Below, piece by piece: positions 19,546 through 26,350 of a stretch of DNA of 64,000 nt. This stretch comes from Sulfurovaceae bacterium (lineage in GTDB: Bacteria > Campylobacterota > Campylobacteria > Campylobacterales > Sulfurovaceae), in NCBI GenBank assembly GCA_028715055.1, contig JAQTLE010000002.1, forward strand, positions 124,001 to 188,000, in the 5' to 3' direction. The number at the start of each line of letters is the position of its first letter. The first letter of the stretch is position 1. Under the pieces are notes generated by a model, which saw only the letters and a program-made list of their open reading frames with translations, searched no databases and was not told where the DNA came from. The position numbers and the translations under genes were made by a program.

Positions 19546-19932
19546 TTATTGTTGCACCTCTATTATTTTCCATAAGTTTGTTTTAGCATATCCCTGACCT
19601 ATAAAACTTCCATATGTACCTTGTTGCTTTGCAAGAAGTTGGCTTTCTCTTATTATTGCTATATATTTTATATTTTCATCGTTTATGATAAATATATCCC
19701 CACCTTTACCCTCTTCGCTAAGACTTGCAAAGATTTTATTTCCTTTGCTATCTATCATAGCAGGGAAGTGTATTGCTAGTGTTGATGGGTCTATTTTATA
19801 GTTTAACCCATGTTGCAGAAAGACCACCTCTCTTATTTCGGTTATACATGGTATCCCATCTTGAAGCCAAAAAAAGCCAATAACCCACTCATCACTATCT
19901 ATCTTCTTTGCTCTATAAATTGGTATATTCAT
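19546..19932 (-). CDS. YopX-like phage protein
   Basis: 128 residues. The layout YRAKKIDSDEWVIGFF at the start, then MIDSKGNKIFASLSEEGKGGDIFI, is characteristic of the YopX family of phage early proteins (Tyr-rich start, G-D-x-G-x-x-I-(Y/F) then G-G-D-I). Function in the family is unknown. RBS ggagt lies upstream. Confidence 0.6.
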   Translation of the reverse strand: MNIPIYRAKKIDSDEWVIGFFWLQDGIPCITEIREVVFLQHGLNYKIDPSTLAIHFPAMIDSKGNKIFASLSEEGKGGDIFIINDENIKYIAIIRESQLLAKQQGTYGSFIGQGYAKTNLWKIIEVQQ

Positions 19933-19949
19933 CCCTACTCCTTTAGCCT

Positions 19950-20552
19950 CTAAATAATTTTATTAAATCTATTGACAATAAAACTATTTTTCTCTACCAA
20001 CTCCCAATATCTATCCGTGAACTGCTTGGCAGCTGTTGTATGGTCCGTCTCGTCTAAGCCCAAGAGATCTTCATACGGCGACAAAATATCACGATCAAAT
20101 GTTTCTATGCCCCATTCGCTTAGATCAGCATTCGGATAAAACATTCTAGCCTCCAGGCATAGAGCGACATTATCCGCCATTTTGATGAGCGCATCATCGA
20201 AGCTCACATTAAACCTCTTCTCTATCATCCGGGATAGTTTATGTTCCATATCTTGATAATTTGGCAGCATATGTTTCAGAGGTCTTGTGACATCACCCAT
20301 GAACGCTTCGGTAGCATCGTGCAGCAACCCTGCCAAAGCAAGAGACGGCGGAAGTATCTTTGATACCAGGACGCTATGCTCCGCCACGCTGTAGTGCCTA
20401 TCGCAATGACCATTGAAACGGCATATCTTTGATAAGCTCCTAGCTATATCGTCTATATGGATGTCGCTTACATTCATATCTTCATCATTAAAGTAAAATC
20501 GTCTCATACCGCAACTCATGGTTATAAAGCTGTAGTTATTTGTTTTGCTCAT
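19950..20552 (-). CDS. HD-domain phosphohydrolase (nucleotidase-like)
   Basis: 200 residues. HD superfamily metal ligands are visible: RHYSVAEHSVLV (first His), AGLLHDATEAFMGD (HD pair) and, further on, a conserved Asp in MADNVALCLEAR. The pattern resembles YfbR-type 5'-deoxynucleotidases and related phage enzymes that adjust nucleotide pools. It is encoded 1 nt from the upstream gene in the operon. Confidence 0.8.
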   Translation of the reverse strand: MSKTNNYSFITMSCGMRRFYFNDEDMNVSDIHIDDIARSLSKICRFNGHCDRHYSVAEHSVLVSKILPPSLALAGLLHDATEAFMGDVTRPLKHMLPNYQDMEHKLSRMIEKRFNVSFDDALIKMADNVALCLEARMFYPNADLSEWGIETFDRDILSPYEDLLGLDETDHTTAAKQFTDRYWELVEKNSFIVNRFNKII

Positions 20553-20870
20553 CTATTGATCCATTTCATCTATAAACTGTTTTAAAACGACAATAAGGCT
20601 TCTCACTTGGTCTGTAGTTAAATGCATTCTTGTCGCTAATAGTACTTCTTCCGGAAGCGGATAGTCTATCCACCCACAATGTTCAGTTGTTTTTACCCCA
20701 AGTTTTTCAGCATCAGATGCTAAAATCTTTGGTCTCGGATTGTCAATACCTAGCCAAATTGCTTTTTCGGTTGCCAAACTGCTTATTTGAAGACTACATT
20801 CTCTGTCGTTAAAGTCATGAAAATCCAAAAATTTAAACCCTCGACCTGTATAGTTTTCTTTGAATATCAT
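20553..20870 (-). CDS. Conserved phage protein, unknown function
   Basis: The ATG at 20870 (MIFKENYTGRGFKFLDF) gives 105 residues and has RBS aggag. The longer ORF-track start lacks one. FNDRECSLQISSLATEKAIWLGID and MHLTTDQVRSLIVVLKQFI recall a widespread small phage early-region protein family of unknown role. Its start overlaps the stop of the preceding 43-aa gene (TGATG). Confidence 0.7.
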   Translation of the reverse strand: MIFKENYTGRGFKFLDFHDFNDRECSLQISSLATEKAIWLGIDNPRPKILASDAEKLGVKTTEHCGWIDYPLPEEVLLATRMHLTTDQVRSLIVVLKQFIDEMDQ

Positions 20871-21001
20871 CACTCTTCTCCTGTCTCTACTTGGAACTGC
20901 TCTATATCGCAAGAGCACTCATCATCTTCTTTGACTTGTTTCCCACTCAAGTGGCAAATACTTTCGCATTGTTTATAAAACGCACATTCATAGCATTGCA
21001 T
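20870..21001 (-). CDS. Cys-rich micro-protein, 43 aa (too short for the ORF track)
   Basis: Begins MQCYECAFYKQCESICHLSG and ends in an acidic tail. Four cysteines and a His lie within the first 17 residues (C-x2-C-x5-C-x3-C-H), with two more Cys at SCDC-like positions further on, so a zinc-binding knuckle is likely. RBS aaaagga precedes the ATG. Its stop overlaps the start of the next gene (TGATG) and its start overlaps the upstream HNH gene, so it fits the operon exactly. Confidence 0.65.
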   Translation of the reverse strand: MQCYECAFYKQCESICHLSGKQVKEDDECSCDIEQFQVETGEE

Positions 21002-21581
21002 TGTTGTTCCTTTTTTTATTGACCGCATTAGATACTTTTACAACTTGCAAAGCTGTTTCTTTAAGGCTTTCATCGATATCAGAATATTTTTGATTTAGTC
21101 TTACAAGTTCAACTCTAGAGACAAGCATTAGATTATCTAGCCGTGTATTGAGGGGGTTTTTGTCTTTGAAGATCACACAATGGTCTTTAGGTATTTTTCC
21201 ATACTTGCGTTCCCAAATATACGCATGAAGCCCTTGCCATATATTTGGTTCTGCAATTTTAATGCGCATATATAGATAACCATTTTTGTCTTTTCTTGTT
21301 ACAATACTTCCTACTTTTTTCACATTTGGGGGAGTATCCCCTTTTTTAAAAGTTGTTTTATTTGCTTTCATTAGTCCTTTTGTGCCTTTGTTTGCTGGGA
21401 TACTTCCTTTTTGGAAGCAACCATTATTAGGACAAACTAGACCTAGTTTTCTACATTTTTGTGCCAATGCTCCATGTGGTATATCTTTTTTAAATTTAGC
21501 GTTAAAAAGTTTTGCAAGTTCTTTTCTTGGCGTTGTCTCATGTCTCCTCAAAAAATCTTCATGAATTTTTAAATACTTCAT
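20988..21581 (-). CDS. HNH endonuclease (homing-type)
   Basis: 197 residues. HNH_3-like core: LHAYIWERKYGKIPKDHCVIF followed by KNPLNTRLDNLMLVSR, the usual H-N-N arrangement. The N-terminal half carries an HTH-like segment (PRKELAKLFNAKF) and a Gly/Lys-rich DNA-contacting stretch. Such enzymes are frequent as freestanding homing endonucleases in phage early regions. It starts within the end of the upstream gene (4-bp overlap). Confidence 0.8.
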   Translation of the reverse strand: MKYLKIHEDFLRRHETTPRKELAKLFNAKFKKDIPHGALAQKCRKLGLVCPNNGCFQKGSIPANKGTKGLMKANKTTFKKGDTPPNVKKVGSIVTRKDKNGYLYMRIKIAEPNIWQGLHAYIWERKYGKIPKDHCVIFKDKNPLNTRLDNLMLVSRVELVRLNQKYSDIDESLKETALQVVKVSNAVNKKRNNNAML

Positions 21582-22036
21582 CGAAAACCATCTTTCTTTT
21601 TCTGTATAAACATTTCTGCTTTGAGAGACAAGTCCGCAATACCTATGATTTTATCAGCGACATTACACACTGCATTTGCTTTTTTAAGCTCCTGCTGCAT
21701 ATCAGTCCCATCATCAGGATCAACTATATTTTGTAATTGCTCAAACAGTATTTTATTTAAAGAGCTAAGACCATCTTTTTTATTATCGTCTGCCGTTATG
21801 ATACCGCCTATAGTACCGACGGTTGGAAGTTGATTTTTTTGCTCTACAAAAAGATGCTGTAGTTTTTCGGGCATATCCACTAACTTTACCATATTGGTTA
21901 TGTATGTTTTCCCTTTATATTGGATATAGCCATCCTTGTCTATAATGACTCCCCCCGCAAGCAAGCCTGTATTGGAAGGAATTACCTCAAATTGGTCGTT
22001 TAACATCGCCTTTTTTTTAAAAAGTTCATAGCTCAT
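21578..22036 (-). CDS. Hypothetical phage protein, 152 aa
   Basis: Not recognised. It has a beta-rich first half (GGVIIDKDGYIQYKGKTYITN), then a helical C-terminus (CNVADKIIGIADLSLKAEMFIQ). The C-terminal helix pattern resembles small phage proteins that act with HNH or RecT-like neighbours, but nothing decisive is visible. Confidence 0.6.
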   Translation of the reverse strand: MSYELFKKKAMLNDQFEVIPSNTGLLAGGVIIDKDGYIQYKGKTYITNMVKLVDMPEKLQHLFVEQKNQLPTVGTIGGIITADDNKKDGLSSLNKILFEQLQNIVDPDDGTDMQQELKKANAVCNVADKIIGIADLSLKAEMFIQKKKDGFR

Positions 22037-22071
22037 AACTGGTCCTTTGTATTTTTAATTTTTATCATCTC

Positions 22072-22287
22072 TCACTTCTCCTTACACTTTTTAATCCAGG
22101 ATCTATTCAGTTCAGCCCACTTTGGATTATTTTTGTGGAATATCACTACCCCATCTTCAAGCAATGTTGATTTTCTTTTCACCATTTGCCATATAAAACT
22201 AATTTCATATTTAGACTCTTTTTCGTATTCTTGAAAAAGCTGATTGTCTTTCAGAAATCTTATGAACTCAGATTTGCTTATACTCAT
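22072..22287 (-). CDS. Hypothetical phage protein, 71 aa
   Basis: Basic, helical, with no recognisable motif. RBS ggagtgaga sits directly before its ATG. It belongs to the leftward early operon. Confidence 0.55.
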   Translation of the reverse strand: MSISKSEFIRFLKDNQLFQEYEKESKYEISFIWQMVKRKSTLLEDGVVIFHKNNPKWAELNRSWIKKCKEK

Positions 22288-22300
22288 CTCTCACTCCTTC

Positions 22301-22408
22301 CTAAAATCCCAAAAGATTGACCAAAAACGGCACTGCGACCATCCCTACCCATGCATAAAACATCAGTAACGCGAAAACATACGGTATTAAATATCTTAGT
22401 TTTATCAT
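22301..22408 (-). CDS. Small membrane protein, 35 aa (too short for the ORF track)
   Basis: Reads MIKLRYLIPYVFALLMFYAW and ends LVNLLGF: one hydrophobic helix nearly the length of the protein. RBS ggaggctaggag. Its ATG overlaps the stop of the upstream 42-aa ORF (ATGA). Confidence 0.5.
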   Translation of the reverse strand: MIKLRYLIPYVFALLMFYAWVGMVAVPFLVNLLGF

Positions 22409-22533
22409 CTCCTAGCCTCCATCATCACTATACTATGCTCCGTCACTATCGGAGAGGAATATTCCACTAAGATACTGATTGCCAAAGCTGCCAAAATAAA
22501 AGCCATTGATTTATAATCTGTTTGTGTTTCCAT
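22405..22533 (-). CDS. Small membrane protein, 42 aa (too short for the ORF track)
   Basis: Starts METQTDYKSMAFILAALAIS, with one predicted transmembrane helix (about residues 10-25) and a polar C-terminus. RBS gagaggg lies upstream. It abuts the upstream gene (1 nt) and overlaps the downstream one by 4 bp, so both tiny genes look translated as a coupled pair. Confidence 0.5.
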   Translation of the reverse strand: METQTDYKSMAFILAALAISILVEYSSPIVTEHSIVMMEARR

Positions 22534-22534
22534 A

Positions 22535-22735
22535 TTACCCTCTCTTCATCATCATGTTAGGCTCAAAGACGAAATCGCCTTTAGTAAAGTATTCGTCTTG
22601 CTTTGCTAAGACCAATCCCCAAACTGCACCGCCAAACCATCTATTGAAGTTCGCTACTTTTGCAAGTGCGGTTTTGTTTCGCAATATTCTTTTAGTTAGT
22701 AGATCAATTTTTCTAAATACTGTCGGTTTTTGCAT
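22535..22735 (-). CDS. Hypothetical phage protein, 66 aa
   Basis: Basic N-terminal half, then WFGGAVWGLVLAKQDEYF. No known motif. The start overlaps the stop of a 24-codon ORF (TAATG), indicating coupling. Confidence 0.5.
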   Translation of the reverse strand: MQKPTVFRKIDLLTKRILRNKTALAKVANFNRWFGGAVWGLVLAKQDEYFTKGDFVFEPNMMMKRG

Positions 22736-22809
22736 TATTTATCCTTTCGGTAAAATCTATCTATGGCTCGCTCTATCCAAGCACCTATTGACTCGATACG
22801 GTTTTTCAT
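22735..22809 (-). CDS. 24-codon micro-ORF
   Basis: Encodes MKNRIESIGAWIERAIDRFY and four more residues: an amphipathic basic helix. RBS taggaga lies 6 nt upstream and the stop overlaps the next start (TAATG). It may be a functional micro-protein or a leader for translational coupling. Confidence 0.4.
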   Translation of the reverse strand: MKNRIESIGAWIERAIDRFYRKDK

Positions 22810-22817
22810 AGTATCTC

Positions 22818-23030
22818 CTATAGTCTTTCCACGATGTATTTTGCGACATCGTAATAATTAAACCCTGCGAGCCTTCCAGCCTCTCTATCTCTGACTACTT
22901 CCCACACCTCTTGGTGTGTCTCGGCGGCCACTTTTTGCACGCTCAGAGAGGTTTGTTTTCGGCTGTATTTTGCTTTCAAGTATCTCACGAGCTGCATGAT
23001 CTTGGCTTCTATCTCGTCTCTCTTTAGCAT
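22818..23030 (-). CDS. Hypothetical phage protein, 70 aa
   Basis: The pattern TSLSVQKVAAETHQEVWEVV suggests an HTH, but it is not clear enough to assign. It overlaps the upstream ORF by 7 bp. Confidence 0.5.
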   Translation of the reverse strand: MLKRDEIEAKIMQLVRYLKAKYSRKQTSLSVQKVAAETHQEVWEVVRDREAGRLAGFNYYDVAKYIVERL

Positions 23031-23251
23031 CTGAGGTCTTTCATGTATTTCGTCTCTGGTGGGTAGATGATGAGCTTATATTTGAGCTCGATACATTCCA
23101 CTACGCCACCGCTCTCTAAGTGTCTGAGCCACTTCTTGACGCTTTCGCTTTGCTTTTTGGTAGGATTACCGCCATGCATAGCATCTGCTATCTCTCCGTG
23201 CGTGGCACTGCCTGCCTTATTCAATATCTTCTTGATCCTTGCTTCCATCAC
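23024..23251 (-). CDS. Small winged-helix-like protein, 75 aa
   Basis: ARIKKILNKAGSATHGEIADAM then SVKKWLRHLESGGVVECIEL has the helix-turn-helix plus wing layout of small phage regulators. It overlaps the upstream gene by 4 bp (ATGA). Target unknown. Confidence 0.55.
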   Translation of the reverse strand: MMEARIKKILNKAGSATHGEIADAMHGGNPTKKQSESVKKWLRHLESGGVVECIELKYKLIIYPPETKYMKDLRC

Positions 23252-23496
23252 TCACCTGCCGTTACGGCTTTTGCTTCCAAAAACACCGCGAAATCTTGGA
23301 GCGGAAATCTCACTCGGCTAGATCCACCAGCGGTCTTGATGTATTTTGGCAAGTCCTTGCCTTTTCTCATCCGCGAAGACAGAGCAGCGACTTTGATGCC
23401 TAGCTCGTCTGCCGCCTCTTTTTTACCTAGGGAGTCTTGATCCGGATATTTGGCCCTCAACCCCGCAAGTATTATTTTCGCTTTTTCGTTCATCAT
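23248..23496 (-). CDS. Small HTH protein, 82 aa
   Basis: I prefer the ATG at 23496 (MMNEKAKIILAGLRAKY): RBS aggag lies 5 nt upstream, overlapping the stop of the previous gene. The ORF-track start lies inside that gene. SLGKKEAADELGIKVAALSSRM is a plausible HTH, followed by VRFPLQDFAVFLEAK, which resembles the excisionase/MerR-like wing. Confidence 0.55.
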   Translation of the reverse strand: MMNEKAKIILAGLRAKYPDQDSLGKKEAADELGIKVAALSSRMRKGKDLPKYIKTAGGSSRVRFPLQDFAVFLEAKAVTAGE

Positions 23497-23501
23497 TGCT
23501 C

Positions 23502-23696
23502 CTATAAGTGCGTGCATATCAGCTTTGCGACTTGCTTTGGGGTAAATGTAACCAACATCCCCATTGAGCGGTAAGTAGATATCTCTTCTCTTGTGAGATG
23601 AGTCTCGCATATCACAGCCGATATTGACAGTTTGGAAGTTTGATACTTTTTATTGATGTATCTAGCCGGCCTATTTATCTTGGCTTCATGCTTCAT
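23502..23696 (-). CDS. Hypothetical phage protein, 64 aa
   Basis: Basic N-terminus (KINRPARYINKKYQ), then a helical part with THLTREEISTYRSMGM. It overlaps the upstream gene by 11 bp. Function unknown. Confidence 0.5.
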   Translation of the reverse strand: MKHEAKINRPARYINKKYQTSKLSISAVICETHLTREEISTYRSMGMLVTFTPKQVAKLICTHL

Positions 23697-23961
23697 CGCA
23701 CACTCCTAATATCACCGGGTTAAGATAATGAAAGTCGTCGCACTCTTTTGTCAGTCTCCACTCCTCGCATCTGCTATGATCTGCTACTGCCATATTGTGG
23801 TATTTGCAAGTCAGAAATACATCATCATCTAGTATGCAAGAACGCCCACAAGATGAGCAATTTTTATCTATAGAGAGTTGGATAGTCACTCTTTTTACCG
23901 GCACTTCGTGGATATTTTGCCAGCCTCTCACGCACGCCATCATTCCTTTTGGTTCGCTCAT
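23686..23961 (-). CDS. Cys-rich phage protein, 91 aa
   Basis: Contains NCSSCGRSCILDDD and then LTCKYHNMAVADHSRCEEW, a set of Cys/His spaced like a zinc ribbon. It is coupled to the first gene of the operon by overlapping ATGA. Not assigned to a known family. Confidence 0.55.
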   Translation of the reverse strand: MSEPKGMMACVRGWQNIHEVPVKRVTIQLSIDKNCSSCGRSCILDDDVFLTCKYHNMAVADHSRCEEWRLTKECDDFHYLNPVILGVCDEA

Positions 23962-24077
23962 CTGCCACCTGCCACAAGGTAGTGGTGGGAGTGGATAAAG
24001 CGGGCAAATTCTGCCATCGTGCGTACGCCTTGCACCCTTGCTAGGATCATGGCTAGTTTTCTATTTTGATTGTTCAT
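23958..24077 (-). CDS. First gene of the leftward operon, 39 aa (too short for the ORF track)
   Basis: Encodes MNNQNRKLAMILARVQGVRT and 19 further residues ending in a His-rich stretch (FIHSHHYL). RBS aaaggagag lies 5 nt upstream. It is the promoter-proximal ORF, 100 bp downstream of the leftward promoter, and its stop overlaps the next ATG. Confidence 0.5.
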   Translation of the reverse strand: MNNQNRKLAMILARVQGVRTMAEFARFIHSHHYLVAGGR

Positions 24078-24113
24078 AACCTCTCCTTTGGTTTTGTTGG
24101 TTTTTTTGTAACC

Positions 24114-24147
24114 TTGCAGCAATTTATGGTAATTAGCTATAATTACC
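24114..24147 (+). promoter_or_regulatory. Probable repressor promoter with overlapping palindromic operator
   Basis: TTGCAG (24114-24119) and TATAAT (24138-24143) are spaced by 18 bp and point toward the repressor. The perfect palindrome ggtaatta-gcta-taattacc (24128-24147) covers the -10 box, so the site could serve repressor autoregulation. Confidence 0.5.
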
Positions 24148-24176
24148 TATGAATAGATATAAATTGTTGTAATTGG

Positions 24177-24206
24177 ATTATAGACAAATTGTTTTGTCTT
24201 TGTCAA
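24177..24206 (-). promoter_or_regulatory. Leftward early promoter (PL-like) with operator
   Basis: On the minus strand TTGACA (24206-24201) is spaced 18 bp from TATAAT (24182-24177). The last 12 bp, tttgtctataat, are identical to the -10 end of the rightward promoter at 26866-26895. An inverted repeat gacaaa / tttgtc (24183-24198) lies within. The shared motif is the likely CI operator. Confidence 0.6.
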
Positions 24207-24233
24207 GGCTTTTTGTATAAAAAAAGGAAAAAT

Positions 24234-24890
24234 ATGGAGAATTGGGGTTTAAGATTAAAAGAAATACGCGAAAAAAATGAATTATCACAAAATGACATAG
24301 CAATTCCACTGCAAAAGGATGTAACACAAATAAGCAGATATGAGCGCGGGCAAGGGGCTTCTAAGATGCCAAAATCTTTTAAAGAAGATTTAAAAGAGCT
24401 TTTTACTAATGGCGAATTAAAATATATTGCTGAGGGCGGAGAATTAATTGAAGAAGAGTCCAATATTGTCATGCTCCCATATTATCCGGAAACATATGCC
24501 AGCGCAGGCGGTGGGGCGTTTTCGTATCTGGAAAACAGTGAGCCGATGAGCTTTAGTAGGGATTTTTTAGAGCTGCACCTAGGGCTCAAAACATTTAAAA
24601 ATATATTTATCATCAATGCCACAGGCGATAGTATGGAAGGTACATTTAGTAATGGGGCATTACTATTCGTCAATCCATACGAGAATGAAGACCGCAAGCT
24701 TAGAGACGGCGGCATATATGTGATAGATGTAGATGACACCAGGCTAGTAAAGAGAGTGACTTACAATCCATTGGATCAGTCACACACCCTCATCAGTGAT
24801 AATGCTGTATATGGCAGCATCAAAGTATATAAGTTCAATGAAAGCGCCAAGTTCATCGGCAGGGTAGTAGGTTTTTTTGATAGGGTATAA
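24234..24890 (+). CDS. CI-like phage repressor (HTH_XRE + S24 peptidase)
   Basis: Lysogeny repressor. I chose the ATG at 24234 (MENWGLRLKEIREKNELSQ) because RBS aaaagga precedes it and the XRE HTH starts at once. The ORF-track start adds 15 residues. The N-terminal HTH spans residues 5-60. The C-terminal LexA-like domain shows an Ala-Gly cleavage-type site (YASAGGGA), the catalytic Ser in NATGDSMEGTF and the catalytic Lys in DTRLVKRVTY. It should therefore self-cleave when RecA is activated, linking induction to DNA damage. Confidence 0.9.
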   Translation: MENWGLRLKEIREKNELSQNDIAIPLQKDVTQISRYERGQGASKMPKSFKEDLKELFTNGELKYIAEGGELIEEESNIVMLPYYPETYASAGGGAFSYLENSEPMSFSRDFLELHLGLKTFKNIFIINATGDSMEGTFSNGALLFVNPYENEDRKLRDGGIYVIDVDDTRLVKRVTYNPLDQSHTLISDNAVYGSIKVYKFNESAKFIGRVVGFFDRV

Positions 24891-25013
24891 ATGCCCAAAT
24901 GGCTGAAAGAAAAATTGATAGTTAGCCTGGTATTATGGATTTTTATCATTGTTTTTATGATGTTTAAAAGGATGATTTGGCTTTTTTACATATTTTTTTG
25001 TACATTTTCTTAA
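24891..25013 (+). CDS. Small membrane protein, 40 aa (too short for the ORF track)
   Basis: Starts immediately after the repressor stop (0 nt gap). Reads MPKWLKEKLIVSLVLWIFII and continues with a second hydrophobic stretch (WLFYIFFCTF). Co-expression with the repressor in the lysogen would suit superinfection exclusion, but there is no own RBS, so translation is uncertain. Confidence 0.4.
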   Translation: MPKWLKEKLIVSLVLWIFIIVFMMFKRMIWLFYIFFCTFS

Positions 25014-25065
25014 TTTAGTATATAATTTTTGTTATAATCTTTAAACTAAATAAAAGGGGGTATAA

Positions 25066-25782
25066 ATGGCACTTCTGAAATGTAAAGAATGTGGGTCTAG
25101 CGTAAGTTCCAGTGCAAAAAAATGTCTAAATTGTGGCAAGCCTACTTCTCCGCAAACATCGTGGATGACATGGACGGTTCTTACATTAATCATATTTGGG
25201 GGGCTAGTTTCTGTTACTAATAATCGAGCAAAAAACGATATACAAGCAAATGCCCCATCGACACAGCAAACGGCCGTTCCGACTGTTCCGTTAAGCGCAG
25301 CCCAGAAGCAAGCTAACAAGAAAAATGATGAAGAACGGATGAAAAAAAAGCTTGATGAGATAGAAGACAGATTGTCAGAGAACAACAAATATATGCAAAA
25401 ATACTACGCCAGAGATGACCAGCTGCAAAAAGCGAATGAAGATTATCTATGGGTATTTGCCACAGAAACAGCAACAGATAGCAATCTATCAAAGAGCATT
25501 GTCAAAAAAGCTCTCGCACTCAAACCCAAGATAGAGCAGCAAGCTAGAAAAATGTATGCATCAGTACTGGAGCATAAAATGATGGATGCCAGGCAAGATA
25601 TATCATTCTCCGCCAAAGGCAAAGAAAATAAAACACTATATGTAAAGTGGGTGTTGATGGGGAATGCTACCGCCTATAACTTTCATAAAGAGATAGCAGA
25701 AAAAGCAAGAGGTTATGGCTTTACTAAGGTTGTTTATACTGATGGATATAATGAGACATGGACTTATGATCTTAGATCATAG
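25066..25782 (+). CDS. Zinc-ribbon, membrane-anchored protein (possible lysogenic conversion gene)
   Basis: 238 residues. The N-terminal zinc ribbon is CKECGSSVSSSAKKCLNCG, then one transmembrane helix (about residues 34-51). A coiled coil follows (NKKNDEERMKKKLDEIEDRL), then a C-terminal domain ending in a mixed alpha/beta stretch (HKEIAEKARGYGFTKVVYTD). RBS aaaggggg. It has its own upstream region and lies between repressor and replication genes, where phage cargo genes sit. The C-terminal domain resembles that of the 26351-26821 product. Function unknown. Confidence 0.7.
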   Translation: MALLKCKECGSSVSSSAKKCLNCGKPTSPQTSWMTWTVLTLIIFGGLVSVTNNRAKNDIQANAPSTQQTAVPTVPLSAAQKQANKKNDEERMKKKLDEIEDRLSENNKYMQKYYARDDQLQKANEDYLWVFATETATDSNLSKSIVKKALALKPKIEQQARKMYASVLEHKMMDARQDISFSAKGKENKTLYVKWVLMGNATAYNFHKEIAEKARGYGFTKVVYTDGYNETWTYDLRS

Positions 25783-25809
25783 CTTTTTATGATGTTTAAA
25801 AAAGAGGTT

Positions 25810-25837
25810 GTGTCTAGGGGCTGCAACCCCTAGACAC
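25810..25837 (-). terminator. Rho-independent terminator of the leftward 5S-like/peptide unit
   Basis: A perfect 11-bp stem (gtgtctagggg / cccctagacac) with a 6-nt loop. On the minus strand it is followed by aacctctttttt. The + strand side lacks a T-run, so the polarity is leftward. Confidence 0.75.
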
Positions 25838-25850
25838 AGTAGCCATTTAT

Positions 25851-25931
25851 TTAATGAAATAAAAATTTCATTAAATGACCAACTAAAACTAAAAAATACC
25901 CGAATATAATAACAACTTCAATTATAAGCAT
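25851..25931 (-). CDS. 26-aa hydrophobic peptide (toxin-like micro-ORF)
   Basis: Too short for the ORF track. Encodes MLIIEVVIIFGYFLVLVGHL followed by MKFLFH: a single hydrophobic helix. A near-perfect RBS (aggaggt) lies 5 nt upstream of the ATG, and a strong terminator follows 13 nt after the stop. Size, hydrophobicity and position after a structured RNA recall type I toxin peptides or small phage membrane effectors. No antisense partner has been identified, so the role is open. Confidence 0.5.
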   Translation of the reverse strand: MLIIEVVIIFGYFLVLVGHLMKFLFH

Positions 25932-25952
25932 TTAATACCTCCTATATTTACT

Positions 25953-26073
25953 CTATAGGCAATAACCTACTTTCCCATACTAGACAAGCATAGTATCATC
26001 GGCGATTAGAGGCTTGACTTCTAGGTTCGGGATGGATCTAGGTATTTATCCCTCTATCTATCTTCACCTATAG
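25953..26073 (-). rRNA. rrf: 5S rRNA-like gene inside the prophage (121 nt)
   Basis: Read on the minus strand, the segment has 5S length and the full 5S fold. Helix I is ctatagg / cctatag. Helix II is gatagagg / cctct-a-atc with the conserved bulged A. Helix III is cctag / cctag around a loop with atcccgaac, followed by gaagtcaagc. Helix IV/V is atacta / tagtat with loop-E-like cgccgatgat and gggaaagtagg. Conserved positions match bacterial, especially Campylobacterota-like, 5S RNA. No 16S or 23S is adjacent. It is either a captured 5S gene or a functional mimic. Confidence 0.75.
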
Positions 26074-26075
26074 GC

Positions 26076-26117
26076 AAAAAAAAAGCCCCGGTAGGATTTA
26101 ATCCTACCGGGGCTTTT
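26076..26117 (-). terminator. Very strong leftward terminator directly upstream of the 5S-like gene
   Basis: A 17-bp perfect stem (gccccggtaggat core) with a 3-nt loop. On the minus strand a run of nine Ts follows, ending 2 nt before helix I of the 5S-like RNA. It should stop transcripts arriving from the right. Confidence 0.85.
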
Positions 26118-26241
26118 GAGGTGTTCATGCTAATGTGTTTGCAGACACATATAATAGAACTGTTATTGATCGGGTATGGAGGCTCTTAAGTGGCAACTCC
26201 TCTATATAACTCATTAGGTACATAAAAGAATAGCCTTTAAT
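26081..26241 (-). ncRNA. Candidate small RNA ending at the strong terminator
   Basis: A minus-strand TATAAT (26253-26248) could start a ~160-nt transcript that ends at the 26076-26117 hairpin. The span has no ORF but has hairpins: gagg / cctc around gttgccac, and atgtgt-ctgcaa-acacat. No known family is recognised. It may be a regulatory leader for the 5S-like unit. Confidence 0.35.
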
Positions 26242-26350
26242 ATACAAATTATAGTGCACCAACCTTAAATCAAAATAAGAAAAAGACCTTTTTATAATGA
26301 CTTTTTAGGTATTTCTTTACTATTTTAGTGTGTTTTTAAACTAAAAGAGG

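Noticed and set aside
25953-26073. Part of a complete rRNA operon
   Set aside because: No 16S, 23S or spacer tRNA sequence is recognisable on either side; only the 5S-like part is present.
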